NCBI RefSeq assembly: GCF_000091045.1
Contig: NC_006670.1
Span: 1,680,701 to 1,725,700, forward strand
DNA from: Cryptococcus deneoformans JEC21
Lineage: Eukaryota > Basidiomycota > Tremellomycetes > Tremellales > Cryptococcaceae
DNA length: 45,000 bases
Direction: 5' to 3'
Shown here: piece after piece, positions 1 to 12,200 of the stretch
Position numbering within the stretch: position 1 is the first letter of the stretch
Layout of the letters: every line of letters begins with the position of its first letter
Notes under the pieces: generated by a model
Databases searched by the model: none
Told to the model about the DNA's origin: nothing
The model's input: the letters and a program-made list of their open reading frames with translations, nothing else
Program-made: the position numbers and the translations under genes

Positions 1-1730
1 CTACAATACCGTACAGCCCTGTCTGCTCGCCTTCATAAACTTCAATCTTGTCACCAGGGAAAAGGAGAGATGTCGAGAGGTTCTTGTTGGCGTCCGCAAT
101 AGCAGAAAGATCGAATTTGGCTGTGGAATCATCGTCGCCGGTGAAACGTGAGATCTCTTCAAGGGTAGGGTTGACATCCTCCGTCGCAACTGCAGGGATC
201 TTGACATCCTTGATACAGAACCCGTCGACGTATTCGTCGTTATCGAACAGATAGCTGCCTTGAGCGCCTTGACGCACACTCTGTCGTCCATAGATCTTTC
301 GTACGTCGTCATATGCGAAAAGACGAGCTGGCGGGCGAACACCACCGGGCTTCCCAATGGCAATGCGTTCCTTCCTCTTTTCTCGAGGCGTGAGATCGAT
401 GCGAGGAATAAACTTTATACCAACGACACCGCTCGTGATCTGGTCAACATCCACCACCTGCGCCAAGTCACCCGCGTGTTTTCCCCTCTTCATTCTTACC
501 CACATCCCTGGTGTGAGATTGACATCTTTCTTCTTCATCTTGAGCAAAGGTGCCATCTCCTCAATGGGAACGAGGTTGACGCCCCTAGACATGAATATGC
601 CGACAATGCCATTAACAGCGGCGCTCACAGAGGCGGACTGGCGGGCTTCGATGAAGATCATCCCTGGAATGGAATCGCGGCAGAAGACGGAAATGACATC
701 GATGGGGTTTGCAGAGTACTGTTGTGCAAAAACCTTTCGGAAAATTGAGGCACAGATAGCGTGTTCTCGGCCGGACTACAATACCAGGTATAAGGAATGA
801 ATTGCAGTCCGTTTGAGAAACACTAACCTTGACAACCACCTTCCACAAGCTTGGATCATTGACACCAGGCATAAGCAGCCTTTGCGGGACTGCGTCACTG
901 TCGCCGTTATACCTCGCTGCACCGGCATGCCTCTCCTTCAATCTCTGTACAATATCATGCACATCCTCCTCTTCGTTACGTCCAAAGACACGATTAAGTC
1001 GGCGATGTTGATGATCATCCCGAGCTCCAACATCCTCAGGCGCCTCATCAATGAACTCAGCAACTGGATGTAATATGAGCAAAGATCTTTATAGTTTATG
1101 AAAATAAGCCTACCGTCTCCATAATCGTTGTCTTCATCTTCTTCTTCATCCTCGTCGTCTACTTCGGCTTCGACATCCAAGAATCTAAACTTCTTCTGCT
1201 TCCTGCGTCGCTTTGCACGTCGCTCTAACAAGATCTTTAGCCCATATCCTTGCCAGATCGTTCAGCACTGACCTCCATCGTCATCTTCATCATCTTCGTC
1301 CTCGTCATCGTCATCATCGTCCTCATCCTCGTCCTCGTCATCTTCACCTTCGTCAGCCCCTTCCGCTTGAGCGTTACCTCCCTCTTCCCCATCATCTTCC
1401 TTTGGGTCTTTCTCTTCATCCTGATTATTTACGACCTGAGTATCCTACAACGGACAGTGAGCGCGAGAGCGATGGAAATTAAAAGTGAATGAACCAACAT
1501 CGTCCTCTTCTACTCATCAATCAATCAATTGACAATCAGCGATGGAAAAGCTTTTATTGAACAAATTCCTACCGTCAGGATCCACTGCTCTTGCCTAGAT
1601 ACCATCAGCTTGTCACGCATACACCTGTCTTGATATTCCTACTTACCCTCTTTCTCCCGGCTAACCTTCTTTCCTCCTGCTCTTCTGCAGGTGACTCAGG
1701 CGGCGAACTTTTTATTTCGATGTCAGACAT
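1..1730 (-). CDS. SPT5: Transcription elongation factor Spt5, N-terminal part (cut by window edge)
   Basis: Spt5 pairs with Spt4 as DSIF and clamps RNA polymerase II during elongation and pre-mRNA processing. The ATG is at 1730-1728. The first exons encode a strongly acidic, Asp/Glu-rich N-terminus followed by a basic patch (RRAKRRRKQKK), as in other Spt5 proteins. The NGN domain starts near DPSLWKVVVK, continues after an intron (827-776) with SGREHAICASIF, and holds the FIEARQ segment. A KOW module (FPGDKIEVYEGEQTGLYGIV) runs off the window. Clear exons are 1730-1647, about 1444-1273, 1224-1114, 1063-828 and 775-1, giving about 460 residues; the remaining KOWs and the C-terminal repeats lie outside. 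How exon 1 joins the acidic exon is uncertain: either one intron of about 200 nt, or a 12-nt microexon at 1584-1573. Family identification is secure. Confidence 0.93.
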
Positions 1731-3237
1731 ATCACTAGCTCGCCTCTGGAAGAAGAATGTGTTATTATATTACGATATCGAGGCAAAGACACTGAGTGAA
1801 TTCAACCTTAGTATCGCATGTCCTCGCCGACCAGTCGGTGGAAGATGGAGACCTTGGAGAAAAACAATAAAATAGGAAATAGAAATTGTTCTTGTCAGAC
1901 GCGACTGGCTTCTGGCACGTTGGTTATGTATTTCACTCACGCACGCAGCAGTACTCGTACTGAAGTAACTGAATGGAGTAGCCATTGACATCTCGTCCAT
2001 TGCTAAGGAGATATACACAGCACCTTAGCAGATCGAGGAGAAGATAAAGCGCGCATCTCCGAGGTCGTCATGCACCTGTTCGAACCGCCGGAATCAGGCA
2101 GTACTACGTAGTACTGAGGGAAGGCAAGTCGGATACTAGGTCAAGCTGGAAAGGAACATGTAGAGTTGCATATGCTTCAGATCCTTGATATTAATCTCTG
2201 CTACCTGGTGGCGATGTGTTAAGCCTTCATGATGCATTATGATCCAAGATTTTTTGATGATTCGCTGGTCCTAATAACGAGCCTCTACCTCTGTTGTATT
2301 ACGTAAATTTCGGGTCTCGATTGTACCAGTACTAATACTCCCTGCTATTGTATTACTTCATTCGTTCGTTACTGGTCAAATATCCGAGTCATTTACATGA
2401 TAGAAGTATAGATTATTCTTAGCCGTCCATAAAAGGAACATTGGACTTTTGCCCGTTGTGCGCCCATTAATCACGTACATTGTTATTGCGGTGCAAATGC
2501 TGAGTGGTGAATAGTGAGTGGTAGATGAGTGCTGTACGATACAACGAGTATAGTTGTGACGTATTACTAATAACCCATGTCAGGTCGATATAGTCGCGTC
2601 TGCATCATACAGACAAACGCATCTATCTTTGTATTAGGGACGAATAGTATGTGTGCTCTAAATATGGATGATGGATGACAGCTTGTCGCCTGTGGTTGTG
2701 TGGGGCAAAAATGAGTCACAAGTGGAATTGATGGTGATGAGGGTTGGAGTCTAATGTGCACGGACAGGAGGTCCCTCGACGGTGCAGAGGAGAGTGGGCT
2801 GTACCCTCGTCCAGATGTTGGGTGGTGGGCTCTGGATTGTGCTTGTTGTGGGAGTTGGAGGCTGGAGCTTGGAGGGAGAAGGGCGGATTGGAGACAGAAA
2901 ATCACAGTCCCAGATGAAAGCGGATGCGGACGCGGATCACCCAACGGAACAACCATCCTTGCCCGGCCATACACCGCACATTCCCCTCGCCCTGTGCTGA
3001 AACGACCACAACACCTTTCGCATACAATGGGCCCGTGCTCGCCATCATCCCGGTGCAGCCGCCAGAAAAAGATAAAGAGCCCGCTGGCGACATGAATTAA
3101 TACAAGGACCACACGCCCAGCATCTCTCACTGACATCCATTCCCAATAGTATTTTGTACTGACTATAGCAGCCTGGCATTGACCCCGCGATCCACAAGAC
3201 ATGTCCTTGTAGCCCATTCTCGACCTCATCTCACGAC
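1731..3237. promoter_or_regulatory. 1.5-kb divergent spacer between SPT5 and the PH-domain gene
   Basis: No convincing gene is seen. The spacer should hold both promoters and 5' UTRs. Its left half is AT-richer and includes an 18-bp perfect palindrome at 2099-2116. The right half is GC-richer and carries overlapping open frames on both strands that look like chance. The long antisense frame at 2567-3412 runs into the coding exon at 3238 and has no recognisable domain. Confidence 0.5.
2099..2116. repeat. Perfect 18-bp palindrome
   Basis: CAGTACTACGTAGTACTG reads the same on both strands, with no spacer. It lies about 370 bp upstream of the SPT5 start codon. The core TACGTA is embedded in two GTAC units. 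It could be a dimeric transcription-factor site or chance; the sequence alone cannot decide. Confidence 0.6.
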
Positions 3238-6200
3238 ATGCCCGACCCACCTCTTTCCCCAACACCCCAACGCTGGCGCTCTTCGCCCGATTCCCCGCAT
3301 CCCGACTTCGCAACTTTACTATCGACATTCGAAACGACATCGACAACTGATGATTCCAAGAGCTCAGGGTCGGCTTGGGCCACTCCCAGGACCGCAGACT
3401 CGAAACGATCATTTAACAACGGACAAGAGGAGAAAACAGCAGAGATTGAGTACAAGACCGCCTCCGAACATACAGAAGCAGAAGCAGATATGCCAGATAT
3501 AAGGACATCTTCGCCTTCTCCGCAAAGGCCTATCGATTCGAAGTGTTCTGAGGGACCTCTTAGTCCTTTGCTTCCGCCTAGTCAGACTCAGGTTTCTGGT
3601 GAAAGCGCGTCTGCCGCAGTGGGTAAAGCAGCGGTGGCCCAAGCGCATGGATCCAACTCTCGTGAGTCTTGCTCAATGAGTAAGACGCTTCGGCTGATAA
3701 CGTGGTAGTACGGTCGGGACTCCGTGAAGCACCATATAGCTCTTCGACTTTCAGCAGTTCTGTCACCCCTACCGACCTTATCCACCCCGAGCACACCGGC
3801 CAGTCAATTGCGACGATAGACGCCGCTTATGATGGTGTTCTCTCCGAGCTCGACGCTCTGGCCAATGCCAGTGCATCTTCTGCTTCCCAGTCCGCCATCT
3901 CTTCCTCTCAGACAAAAGGTATCTCTGACCCTGGTGCGACCACTAATCTTTATCATCCTGTCCCTTTCCGTCAACCGATGCTTGGTCTGAACTCAACCCT
4001 CCCAGAGACAGGACTGTTTACTGGAGAACTTTCTCGTTTGTCCACCGTCAGTGAGAGGACAGAGCGAAGTTCAAACTCATCAGCTAGTCAGCTCAGCCCC
4101 GTGGTCCCTGGAGAATATCGCAGCCATACGCACCCCCAATCTGCATCTGCAATTGCAAACAGGTATCCTCTTATGTCAAGTCCAACCAAGGGAGTGACAA
4201 ACTCTGAAACGCTGCAAGCGACACCGAAGAAAGCCAGCGATCTTATCAGGATGTTCGAGTCCAAATCCACACCAACAAAGGGTGAACTGCCACCGGTACC
4301 TCAACAGTTCGCCATCTCTCCTTCGCGCATTTTTCCCGACAGAACTGGCCCAGCTCCGCCTATACCTCCCAAGCCTGACACAACGTCCGTTTCTCTTCGG
4401 GCTGAACTACCAGTTGGGGCCAACCTCCAAGCATATTCACCTGCGCCAACTCCACCACCCAAGATTTCATCGCCACTTTCCCAAGTGCGGACTATGATTG
4501 CCTCTTGGCGCACTCGCTCGGGCTCACCATCTCCAAAATCTGGAATTACCCAAGAAGGGAATCTCCCCCTTCTAAGGAGCGGTGACAACGGCTGGAATGT
4601 CAGTATTAGGAGAAGGAAAAGGCATCAACAACAGCAGCAGCTTCGTGGGCAGCAAATGCAAGAAGGTCTTGCTCATATAATGATGGACGAGCAATTGACT
4701 GGTCCACATGATAAGGTGCAGCCTCGGATCGATATCTACGGGATCAATAAAGACCATGATCAATCACCCACCAGATCAAGCTCTCTGAGATCCGACTGTA
4801 AAGCGCCTTCGGAACTCAAACAATTTGCAGGAGAGGTAAATCGTTCGTCCGAAGCGAATGAGGCATATTAGTACTGATTTCTACGTCATAGCCTATTCGG
4901 GCAGGGACTTTGTATTATCTTAATGTTCACGACGAAGACATGAGACCTGATTATGAATGGGTCAAAGCTGACGGCCGCTTATATAGCGAAGGGCTAGAGT
5001 TGACTTGGATCGGTCCAAAGGGAAGGGCGACCGTCACACTGGACCTGGAGTTTTGCGATGGTAAGGTATCCTATCCCCTGCATGAAAATGCTCATAGACC
5101 TACAGAGGTGGCTTCTACCTATAGCCCCAACAATCCCAAGGCTGGGGAAGACATCGGTGCTCTGGCAGCTAAAAGGCAAGGTGCGCTAGCCGACAGCCTT
5201 TATCCATTCAAACTTGTGGGTCATATGATGATCTGTCTCATCAAACACTGACGACAAGTGGTGATAGGTCTACGACGACGGTGTTGAAAGGCTGGCTTGC
5301 GACACAGCCCGAGACCGGGTACGCTGGGTAAATGCCATTTGGACTGTTCTTGAACACACTCGAACGCCCATCGCCAACCGGTCCATGTCACTTAGGGCTA
5401 ATCGCTCTTCATCTGATCATGGCAGTGATGCCGATGGATCCGCCTCTACCCATTTTAGCGCAGAGAATTATCGGCCTCATCCTTCTCCCCGTGGAAGCGT
5501 TAATCCTCCGCTGTATACCACCGATGACGCCGTCATCGAGACCTCTGGAGGTCTTCATGCCCCTATCGTACAAAGAGGTAGCCGGAAGCTGGCCGCTCAA
5601 GGATTGGAAAGAGTGAGAAGTCTGAGGAGAGTTGCTAGTGAGGCAGACCTCAAAGACTGCGCCAATGACTTACCCTTCTCGGCTGAACGCTTGCCCGCTA
5701 CTATGACCGATCTTAGTGAGATACCTCTATCGACACGCAGTGTCCTACCACCTACTTCTCAGGATTTTATCTTTGCGCGTGACATCAAACCACCCTTGAA
5801 CGGATATGAAGGTGAAGCCAAGTCAACCTACCAGACCCCCAAGGAGGCCAACTCGACAGCGTCACCCGCTACTGGCTTCCATTCTCGTAATACTGTGTCA
5901 ACGTATCGGGCTGCTCCACCCTCGGAATTTGACCATACGGCTCAACAGTCGCCTTCTACGTTCGGTAGCCTTGCGTATCCTTTGGAATTTGGATTCGCAA
6001 GCCAAAAGATTCATAAACCCGGTGCCAGTATAGAGAAAATACTTTCACCATCTGGATCGAGTCATAATGCAAAGCCGGAAACGTACACCCCCACATTTCA
6101 AAATACGAACAAACCCTTTGGTAACTCCCATTCTGAGCAGACTGCTGTCGGTCTTTCGACTCCTATGCGTACTGTTGAACCGTACAGCCCTGTCGGCGAC

Positions 6201-9200
6201 AAGTACCCTTTTGAATCCTCTCCATTGCCTAGTATCCCTCAATTAGCTGTGACCGGTGCGTCGCCTAATGAGAGGACAGCTTGGACTGTCCAGCCGCCTC
6301 AAACTACAGTTGAATATATTCATGATCATGGCGTGGGTTCTGTGGCGACAACACAGCCATACAGGGATGCCGTGGGGAGTCTAAGTCATGAAGGCATTGG
6401 CGACTCACCGCACATTGTGCCTATCGACAAACGATCCTCATCATCTTCGATGCAGACACCCAGAATTAATCCCGTCCATTCTACTTCTAGAAGCTCAAAG
6501 TCCACCGACTCATCTTATCAAACAGCACCGCCCACGTTGCCGTCTCGAAATTCTCAGTATCTAACGGCCTTGGCCGGCTCGGTGAGCTCTAATTCTGCTA
6601 GAGAAGACGTGGCAAGTGCTCCGATCAGCCCTCAGAGATATCAACTTCATGATGCGCCTGTCCCAACGTTTCAAGGGATGTACCCCAGGGGTTCTGATAA
6701 TGTTTCTCAAGGACACAATCAAAACTCAGGCATTGGACTGCAAACTCCCCCTTTACCTCTTGAATCATCATCTGCATACGGCAGCACAGACCCCAGCGAT
6801 CGACATTCTAGTTACTTGTCTCGCCCACCTACTAATGACTACATTACTGCCGCGAGCAAAGCCCATTCCATACCGTCAGCTGTAACCGCGTTACGCTCCC
6901 CTTCACGCACCCCTCGGTCATCGGAATGGGCCAGTGCATCCCCTTACCCAATTTCTCACGAATCTCTCTCTGAAAATGCATTATCACACGACACAGATCG
7001 TCTTAGTTCACGTCGGGGATCGCGTGCATGGACGCAAATAAGCCATCCTGATTCAGATGACGATATGCTTGCCGATCTGGAGAGGCGTTCATCCACAGAT
7101 AGCTCAGTCTCGAGACCAAAAATGGAAGGTTATTATTTGACCACCGCTCCTATGCCATCAAAGACCGAATGGGCTGTCAACACTCATGGCGACAGTAAGA
7201 CTTCATCGGAGAAAACGCCCTATGCTACCGCGATGGAACATACATCCTATGACAGCGCATGGGAGAGTGTTTACGCCTCTGCCCCTTCACGACAAGGGCA
7301 AAGCACCTACATGGCCACTGCAGTTGGAGCCACGTGAGTCGCTCCCCTTTTTTGCCCTTTGTCTTTCTGACCTGTGATGGCTTTTACAAAGTTCATATCA
7401 TACGGGTGCCAGCCCCTATAGTGCTTCAAGTCATACACTCTCTGCGAAACTTGCGGCCCCAATGTCTGCAATAACGTCTGCCAAACCTATTAGTATCTCA
7501 ACAGCGTCTACCATACCCTCTGAAAGAATTCCAGCGCCTACTGTACCGCAAGGGTCTCCTCCATCTCCATCTATTCCTCCGTCAGATCCGACTTCATCAT
7601 CATGGAGCTCCACAGAGAGCTCCACAGAGTCAATTACTACAGTCAAGGCTATTCAGAGCACGGACGTAAATAGACTTTTGGTATGTGACTAGGGCTCAAA
7701 GAACTTACACCGCGTAATGCTAACTCACTGTGTGGCAGAATTTCTTACAGGGACAAGAGCAGGCTAAGCAAGGGCAGACGACAAGGATTGGGAACCAGCT
7801 GGACAGGATTGAGCGAAAAGTCTATCAAATTGCCGAAAATCAGTCGGCTCTGGCTGCACGTGACTCTCCTCCACCCCTTCCTTCAAAGGACAGCGACGAC
7901 GACAGTACACCCCCCTCTTCCCCCACCTTTTCCTCTTCCTCCTCTTCCTCTACGGAAACGGCGCGTCCTGTTACTCCTCCCCCTCTCATCATCCCAGAAG
8001 TGATCAATCAACAATTTGACGATTTGCGAAATCTACTGGGGACTCTTATCGGAAGACAGGAGGATCTCCTTGGTCGTCAAGATATGATGGCACGAGAGCT
8101 TGAAAGAAAAAGAAGCTTTGATGTCCAGCTACCTGATCGCGGGACTGGTCTGGCTCGTTTAGAAGATCTACTCAAACGGGTGCTTAATCGCGTGGGTGAT
8201 AGTGATCCCGCCAATGAATACAGGCCAACTTTTGAGGAGAAAAAAGACTATCTGGCTAGTCACTTTGCAACTCCTACGACAGAAGGCACGGTCGAAGGTT
8301 CCATGTACGGTGGTGGAGGAAGTGTGTATTCTAGTGAGTTCGATGGTCCAGGTCGACGTGCGCCGGCGAATAGTATGAGCTCCAGGTACGAACGCAGTCA
8401 TCTGGGACCTCTGAGCAATGTACCTGAATCACTCATTGAGGGTGAGATTCCTTCTCCGGAGTTTGACGATGATTTTGCGCTCTCTGGTCTTCCACCTGAT
8501 ACGCCCCCTCAAGAGTTTATCCCTCGCCAGCCTCAAGGACGGCCTAAATTCTCCAACACAGCTTTACGTCAACACCATCAGATATCCACATCTACTCAGC
8601 CTGGCCCCCAACCTGCTCCTCAGCATTCTACGGCCCAGGAATACCGTGAGCCAGAGTACAATGAAGAAGGATATGAGCCTGCGGCAGAACAAGCCGTCAC
8701 TGAATACGAGCCGTCGGTCCAGTCAGATCCGGAACTTATGCCTCATCCTGCCAAAGAAACAACCGCACAACAATCGCCTGATCAGCCTCCTGTTCCTTTC
8801 CGTACCGAAGAGAACTATCAAGATGACTACGAACCTTATCAAGGTGAAACATACGCTCGCGGTCCAGCACGTCAGGCCCCTCCCCCTCAACAGCTCAATC
8901 TTCCCACTCCAGTCAATTCTCCCCGTAATATGCCACCGTATCATGCCCAGCCCGGTCCTTCTATGCGCCCACCATTTCCTCCTGGTTTCGGTATGCCACC
9001 TCCAGGACCTGGTATGGTCGATATGCCAAGGCCATCACTTCCAAGGATTGCTGGCGTTCGCGATCCCATTTCTACCACTTAGTAAGACGAAGACAAGCAA
9101 GTAAATGAGGTGTTGACAGTTTCCTACAGTTTCCGTCGCGGCTTTCCTCCTGGTCCCATGAACCCCATGGGCATGTTCCCTGGGCCAATGGGCATTCCTG

Positions 9201-12200
9201 GCCCTGTGAGTACACATTGTTGTTCCACCTGAAGATTGAAAAGCTAATGCCTGCCATAAGGGTATGGGTCCTTTTATGCCTGGTCTTCGTCCGGGTTTGC
9301 CTGGTTACGGTGGTCCTATTGGTCCTGTGAGTAAATGTGGCTTTAAGTAAGTTAAGTGCTGACTTATGATAGAATGTCAACCCTTCTCTTCGTCGTCCTG
9401 GATTTTTCCCCCCTGGTGTCACTAGTACCACTGGTGATTATGGTTTACCTGCTGCTGCTCACTACAGAAATGGAAATGTACCTGGGGGAGGCCCCATGGG
9501 TCCTCCTCCTCCTATCAATTATGGTAACACAACTACCGCGGATACTGGTCTTGGTAATACCACGACGGAGTCAACCGTCACTACGCCATCTGCTCTTACG
9601 GAAGAGATTGTTACTCCGGCTGCCTCGCTGACTCACATCTCGGAGCCTGTCCACGTTTCTGTCACCGCGTCCCAACCAACACCTTCACATAATGCTTCCT
9701 TACAAAATCCGCCGATCGTGGCTAATTCAATGCCATCAACTCTCTACGCGATGGGTGCTGAACCAGATGATGAGTTAATGCGAGTTTTGGACAACGCACA
9801 AACGATTGCAGTTGCGCAAGGTGATCAGCAAAATGAAATGTCAAGGTATCTTCATGGTATGAGCGACCAGATTGCCGACGGAACCCTCGCGACCCAGAAC
9901 CGACTGGCAGATATCCTTGATGATATCGCGGTTCTGCGTGAACAGATTAAGCCTAAGCATGTACACGCCCATGTTCTTCCTGATGGTACAGTAATGCTCG
10001 ATAATGGCGATATCATAGATGGCATCCGCGGCGTTCCGGCTCCTACTCCACCCGGTTTACCGCCACCTCCGCCCCCTCCACCTTCGGCTACTCATGTAGA
10101 AGGCAGGATATTGTCTGATGGTACAGTTATGGTTGGTGGAAAGGTTGTCGACGGCATCAAAGGTGCTCCATCGGCTCCCACTCCAACTACACCTGCTGCC
10201 GCCCTGGAAGAGGACATTGCCAAAGAGGAGGTTGTCAACATGGAGCAGGATAGAAGATTAGCGGAGCTACAGGAAAAAGGTAAGTCTGCCTGTCCATTTC
10301 TATTATGACTGAAACACTCTGACTAATGCGAAATACTCATAATGCCTTAGTTGAGGAATTAATGGCACGTACTGCACCGAAAGAGACTGTGATCTACGAG
10401 GAAGAAGAAATTCTCTCAATCAAGGCTGACACGAGTTCTCCCCCGGCCAATCTATCATCTATGGAAACTCCTGCGCACAGCATCGTGCCTACTCCTTTGG
10501 TTACCCCTGTTGTTAATCAAACTTACAACCCTACTGTTAATGGCTCCCACGAGAGAACTGTAATACGAGAACGTGAAATCGTTCGCGAGGGTCCAGCTGG
10601 CAGACAAAAAGAAGTCATATTCGAGGAAGGAAGCCGAGACTCTGGTGGAGTGCCTGCTGGAACAATCGCCGGAAGTATTAACAATGCTGTGGCTGCAGAT
10701 ACTGCTGCGGATTCTGCTCCACGTGTGACTATAGCGGCGACTACGGCAGATGGTAGTGTGATTGCTTCTATGCCTACCGGAGCGGCCATCAGTTCTGTAC
10801 CTTTCGGATCGCACATTGGTCCAACTCAACTTTCCACATTAGCACAGGGCAGTCTAGGGGGGACAGCACCGATTCTTCCCGCAAGAATGCCGGATCCTCC
10901 ATATGCCGGTGAGTCAACGCATTTGAACTATGGCTATAGCTTCAAACTGATTTCTCTTCATACAGACTCTCATATTCATACACGAATCAACCCCAGGACA
11001 GGCAAACCTTTGACCATACCACATGCCCTTTCTGCACAATCCATGTCCCCAATCCAGACTGAGCATGATTTTGGGGATCAGCCTTCACATCTCGTTCGAG
11101 AAGAACATGAAGAAGTAAGTTACACTTGGTAGCAACTGTGCACTAATGACTCAGATTATTTCACGTCCGACCGTTAATGGGCCTCCTATCGTCACTCATA
11201 ATACCTCCCGGTCCTATACTCAGCGTCCCGCAGGTCCCATGCTTTCCGGCGATGGCTTTGTTGGTGAACCAAAAAGTGTAGCAGGCAGTGTAGCGTATTC
11301 CTCTGGACATGGTCACTTGCCTGCTGGCGCGCCCTCGGCTGTCTTTGCCGATCCAGCACGTCCAGTAACTGGGATAAACACTCTTCCTGCATTTTCCGAG
11401 GACCGCCTGTCCACGGCCGCCCATATAGAGGACCATTATTCTAATCACGAAAACATCATGGCACAACCTCAACCAGCAATTCCTCATCAAAGTGCTATGC
11501 ATGAGACTCGTACTGTCACTCCACGCCCGACTCCTGCCGATGTTAGGGGCACGTCACTCCAACATACTTCACAACCCTTGGCCCCTATTGGCAACTCAGC
11601 TCCTTCTGATGGAGCCCCATCTCACGTCTCTGGGGGGTTCCCTGCGAATTCTGCTGCCGGCCACGTTCCTTCTCAGGTCGGTATGCGTCCGACTCCATCG
11701 TCTGCGGCCGATAGCCCTCATGTAGCCCATACCGTAAACAATGCCCCAAACGAAAAGAAACCTGCTGATGCTTGGGATACCAATCACCCTAGACCTGGGA
11801 ACCCTACAGAATTGTCGAATTTGCCCATTACTGATACCGTTGCGAAGGATCATTCAACGTCGAATGGCGCACATGACTCCCACATCGACCCGGAAGGGGC
11901 ACGTCTAACGGAATTAGATCCTCCCGTTCCTACGGCTGCTACCGACGGCTCTAAGAAGAGTGGTGTCCATTGGGACCCGAGGATACCCACAAAAGAAGTG
12001 CCGCTACATCAAGATCGAAGTCTCGAGTGAGTACCGCAATCTCTATTTCGCGTCATGTGCTAAACTTCGGTGTAGACTGTCTTCAGATAATCCTCCACGT
12101 GCAACAGATTTTGCGAATGTTCCTTCAGGATCTAACGCAAGCCCTTCGGGTGGGGCTGCTGATAAGGCTCCTGCCTTCCTTGGTGATGCAGGCGCTTCAA

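Noticed and set aside
1271..1430. Long GAT/GAA-type trinucleotide-rich tract as a possible microsatellite
   Set aside because: It is the Asp/Glu-rich coding region of SPT5, with mixed codons and family-typical acidity.
2075..2095. tRNA B-box-like GGTTCGAA on the minus strand
   Set aside because: The flanking bases do not form a T-arm stem, and no A box or acceptor stem is seen.
2567..3412. 281-codon minus-strand open frame
   Set aside because: No recognisable domain, compositionally odd, and its 5' part is antisense to the coding exon at 3238; likely a chance frame.
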